From: an uncultured bacterium
Lineage (GTDB): Bacteria > Actinomycetota > Actinomycetes > S36-B12
Direction of reading: 5' to 3'
Length of the DNA stretch: 14,294 nt
Assembly (NCBI GenBank): GCA_903896585.1
Contig: CAITYI010000227.1
Location: forward strand, 1-14,294
The notes beneath the pieces were generated by a model. That model saw only the letters and a list, made by a program, of their open reading frames with translations. It did not search any database and was not told the DNA's origin. Made by a program: the position numbers and the translations under genes. Below, piece by piece: positions 13,883-14,294 of this stretch; positions within the stretch are counted from its first letter, which is position 1, and every line of letters starts with the position of its first letter.

Positions 13883-14294
13883 TTGAGCTGACTTTCGCGC
13901 GCGTCTGCAGCATCTATTTCCTCACGGGTGATTCCCAGTAGATACAAAATCGAGTCGAGGTAGGGCAGATTTACTGTAGTATCTGCGTGGTCGCGTAGTG
14001 CCTTCTTAGCGTTAAATGCCACCCCTAGTCCAGCAGCCTCCAACATATCAATGTCATTAGCTCCGTCCCCAATAGCAATTATTCGTCGGCGTGGGATTGC
14101 GTGCCGCCGAGCTACGTCTTCTAGCGCGGCTCGCTTTCCTTTTCGATCAATGATTTCCCCAACAAGCGAACCGCTCAAGACTCCATGCGTTATCTCCAAC
14201 GTGTTAGCCCGAACTTCACTGACTCCAAGTTCGGCTGCCAGAGGGGCTATTACATTCGAGAAGCCACCGGATACAAGGACAATTCGATAACCAA
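13879..14294 (-). CDS. serB: SerB, phosphoserine phosphatase (C-terminal part, 5' end outside window)
   Basis: The visible 137 residues are the C-terminal portion of a HAD-superfamily phosphoserine phosphatase, which makes L-serine from phosphoserine. Visible are VLVSGGFSNVIAPLAAELGV (HAD motif II, Ser), RANTLEITHGVLSG, the motif III lysine region IIDRKGKR, and motif IV GDGANDIDMLEAAGLGVAFNAK with the metal-binding Asp residues. The N-terminal DxDxT nucleophile motif lies beyond the right edge. An internal TTG at 14199 is not the start, because conserved family sequence continues in frame upstream to the edge. The gene runs toward fabI, and the TAA stops of the two overlap by 4 bp (TTAA). No terminator hairpin lies between them. 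Confidence 0.93.
   Translation of the reverse strand, partial: GYRIVLVSGGFSNVIAPLAAELGVSEVRANTLEITHGVLSGSLVGEIIDRKGKRAALEDVARRHAIPRRRIIAIGDGANDIDMLEAAGLGVAFNAKKALRDHADTTVNLPYLDSILYLLGITREEIDAADARESQLN

Overview
The window looks like a chromosomal segment of an actinobacterium of moderate GC, near one half by eye. The evidence is a sufR-led SUF operon with a Rieske protein between sufD and sufC, a SufU/SufT pair, an Actinobacteria-type DUF3099 protein, an InhA-class enoyl-ACP reductase paired with a FabG, and candidate leaderless starts behind TANNNT boxes. A base composition this low for the phylum suggests a streamlined (for example freshwater or marine) actinobacterial lineage. That placement is an inference, not a measurement.

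Layout. 1-155: upstream region with a hairpin and a dense operator/promoter in front of sufR. 156-6607 (+): sufR, sufB, sufD, Rieske protein, sufC, sufS, sufU, sufT, joined by 4-8 bp overlaps or gaps of 2-30 bp, so probably one transcript. SufS and SufU supply sulfur, SufB, SufC and SufD form the scaffold ATPase, SufT is an accessory maturation factor, and SufR is a probable Fe-S-sensing repressor that could close the feedback loop. 6608-10939 (+): a second transcription unit with its own candidate leaderless promoter, containing an ABC-F ATPase, an enoyl-CoA hydratase-like protein and an ABC exporter half-transporter. 10912-12003 (-): DUF3099 membrane protein then SURF1, converging on the exporter gene with a 28 bp coding overlap. 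12004-12127: divergent intergenic region holding an 18 bp tandem repeat. 12128-13882 (+): dodecin, fabG, fabI. 13879-14294 (-): the C-terminal part of serB, running off the right edge and sharing a TTAA with the end of fabI.

Most of the gene content is conserved housekeeping. The least ordinary signals are non-coding or low-complexity. There is an exact CAAC-N6-GTTG match, the motif I recall for SufR, lying over the putative -10 and start codon of sufR. A hairpin buries the Rieske start codon at the sufD junction. Three separate direct repeats, all with an 18 bp period, each sit just before a downstream start codon (before sufB, dodecin and fabI). Two of the three share an AAAGGRAAC core and encode Lys-Gly-Asn if read in frame.

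I saw no tRNA, rRNA, insertion sequence, CRISPR array or convincing intrinsic terminator. No gene-free stretch exceeds 300 bases.
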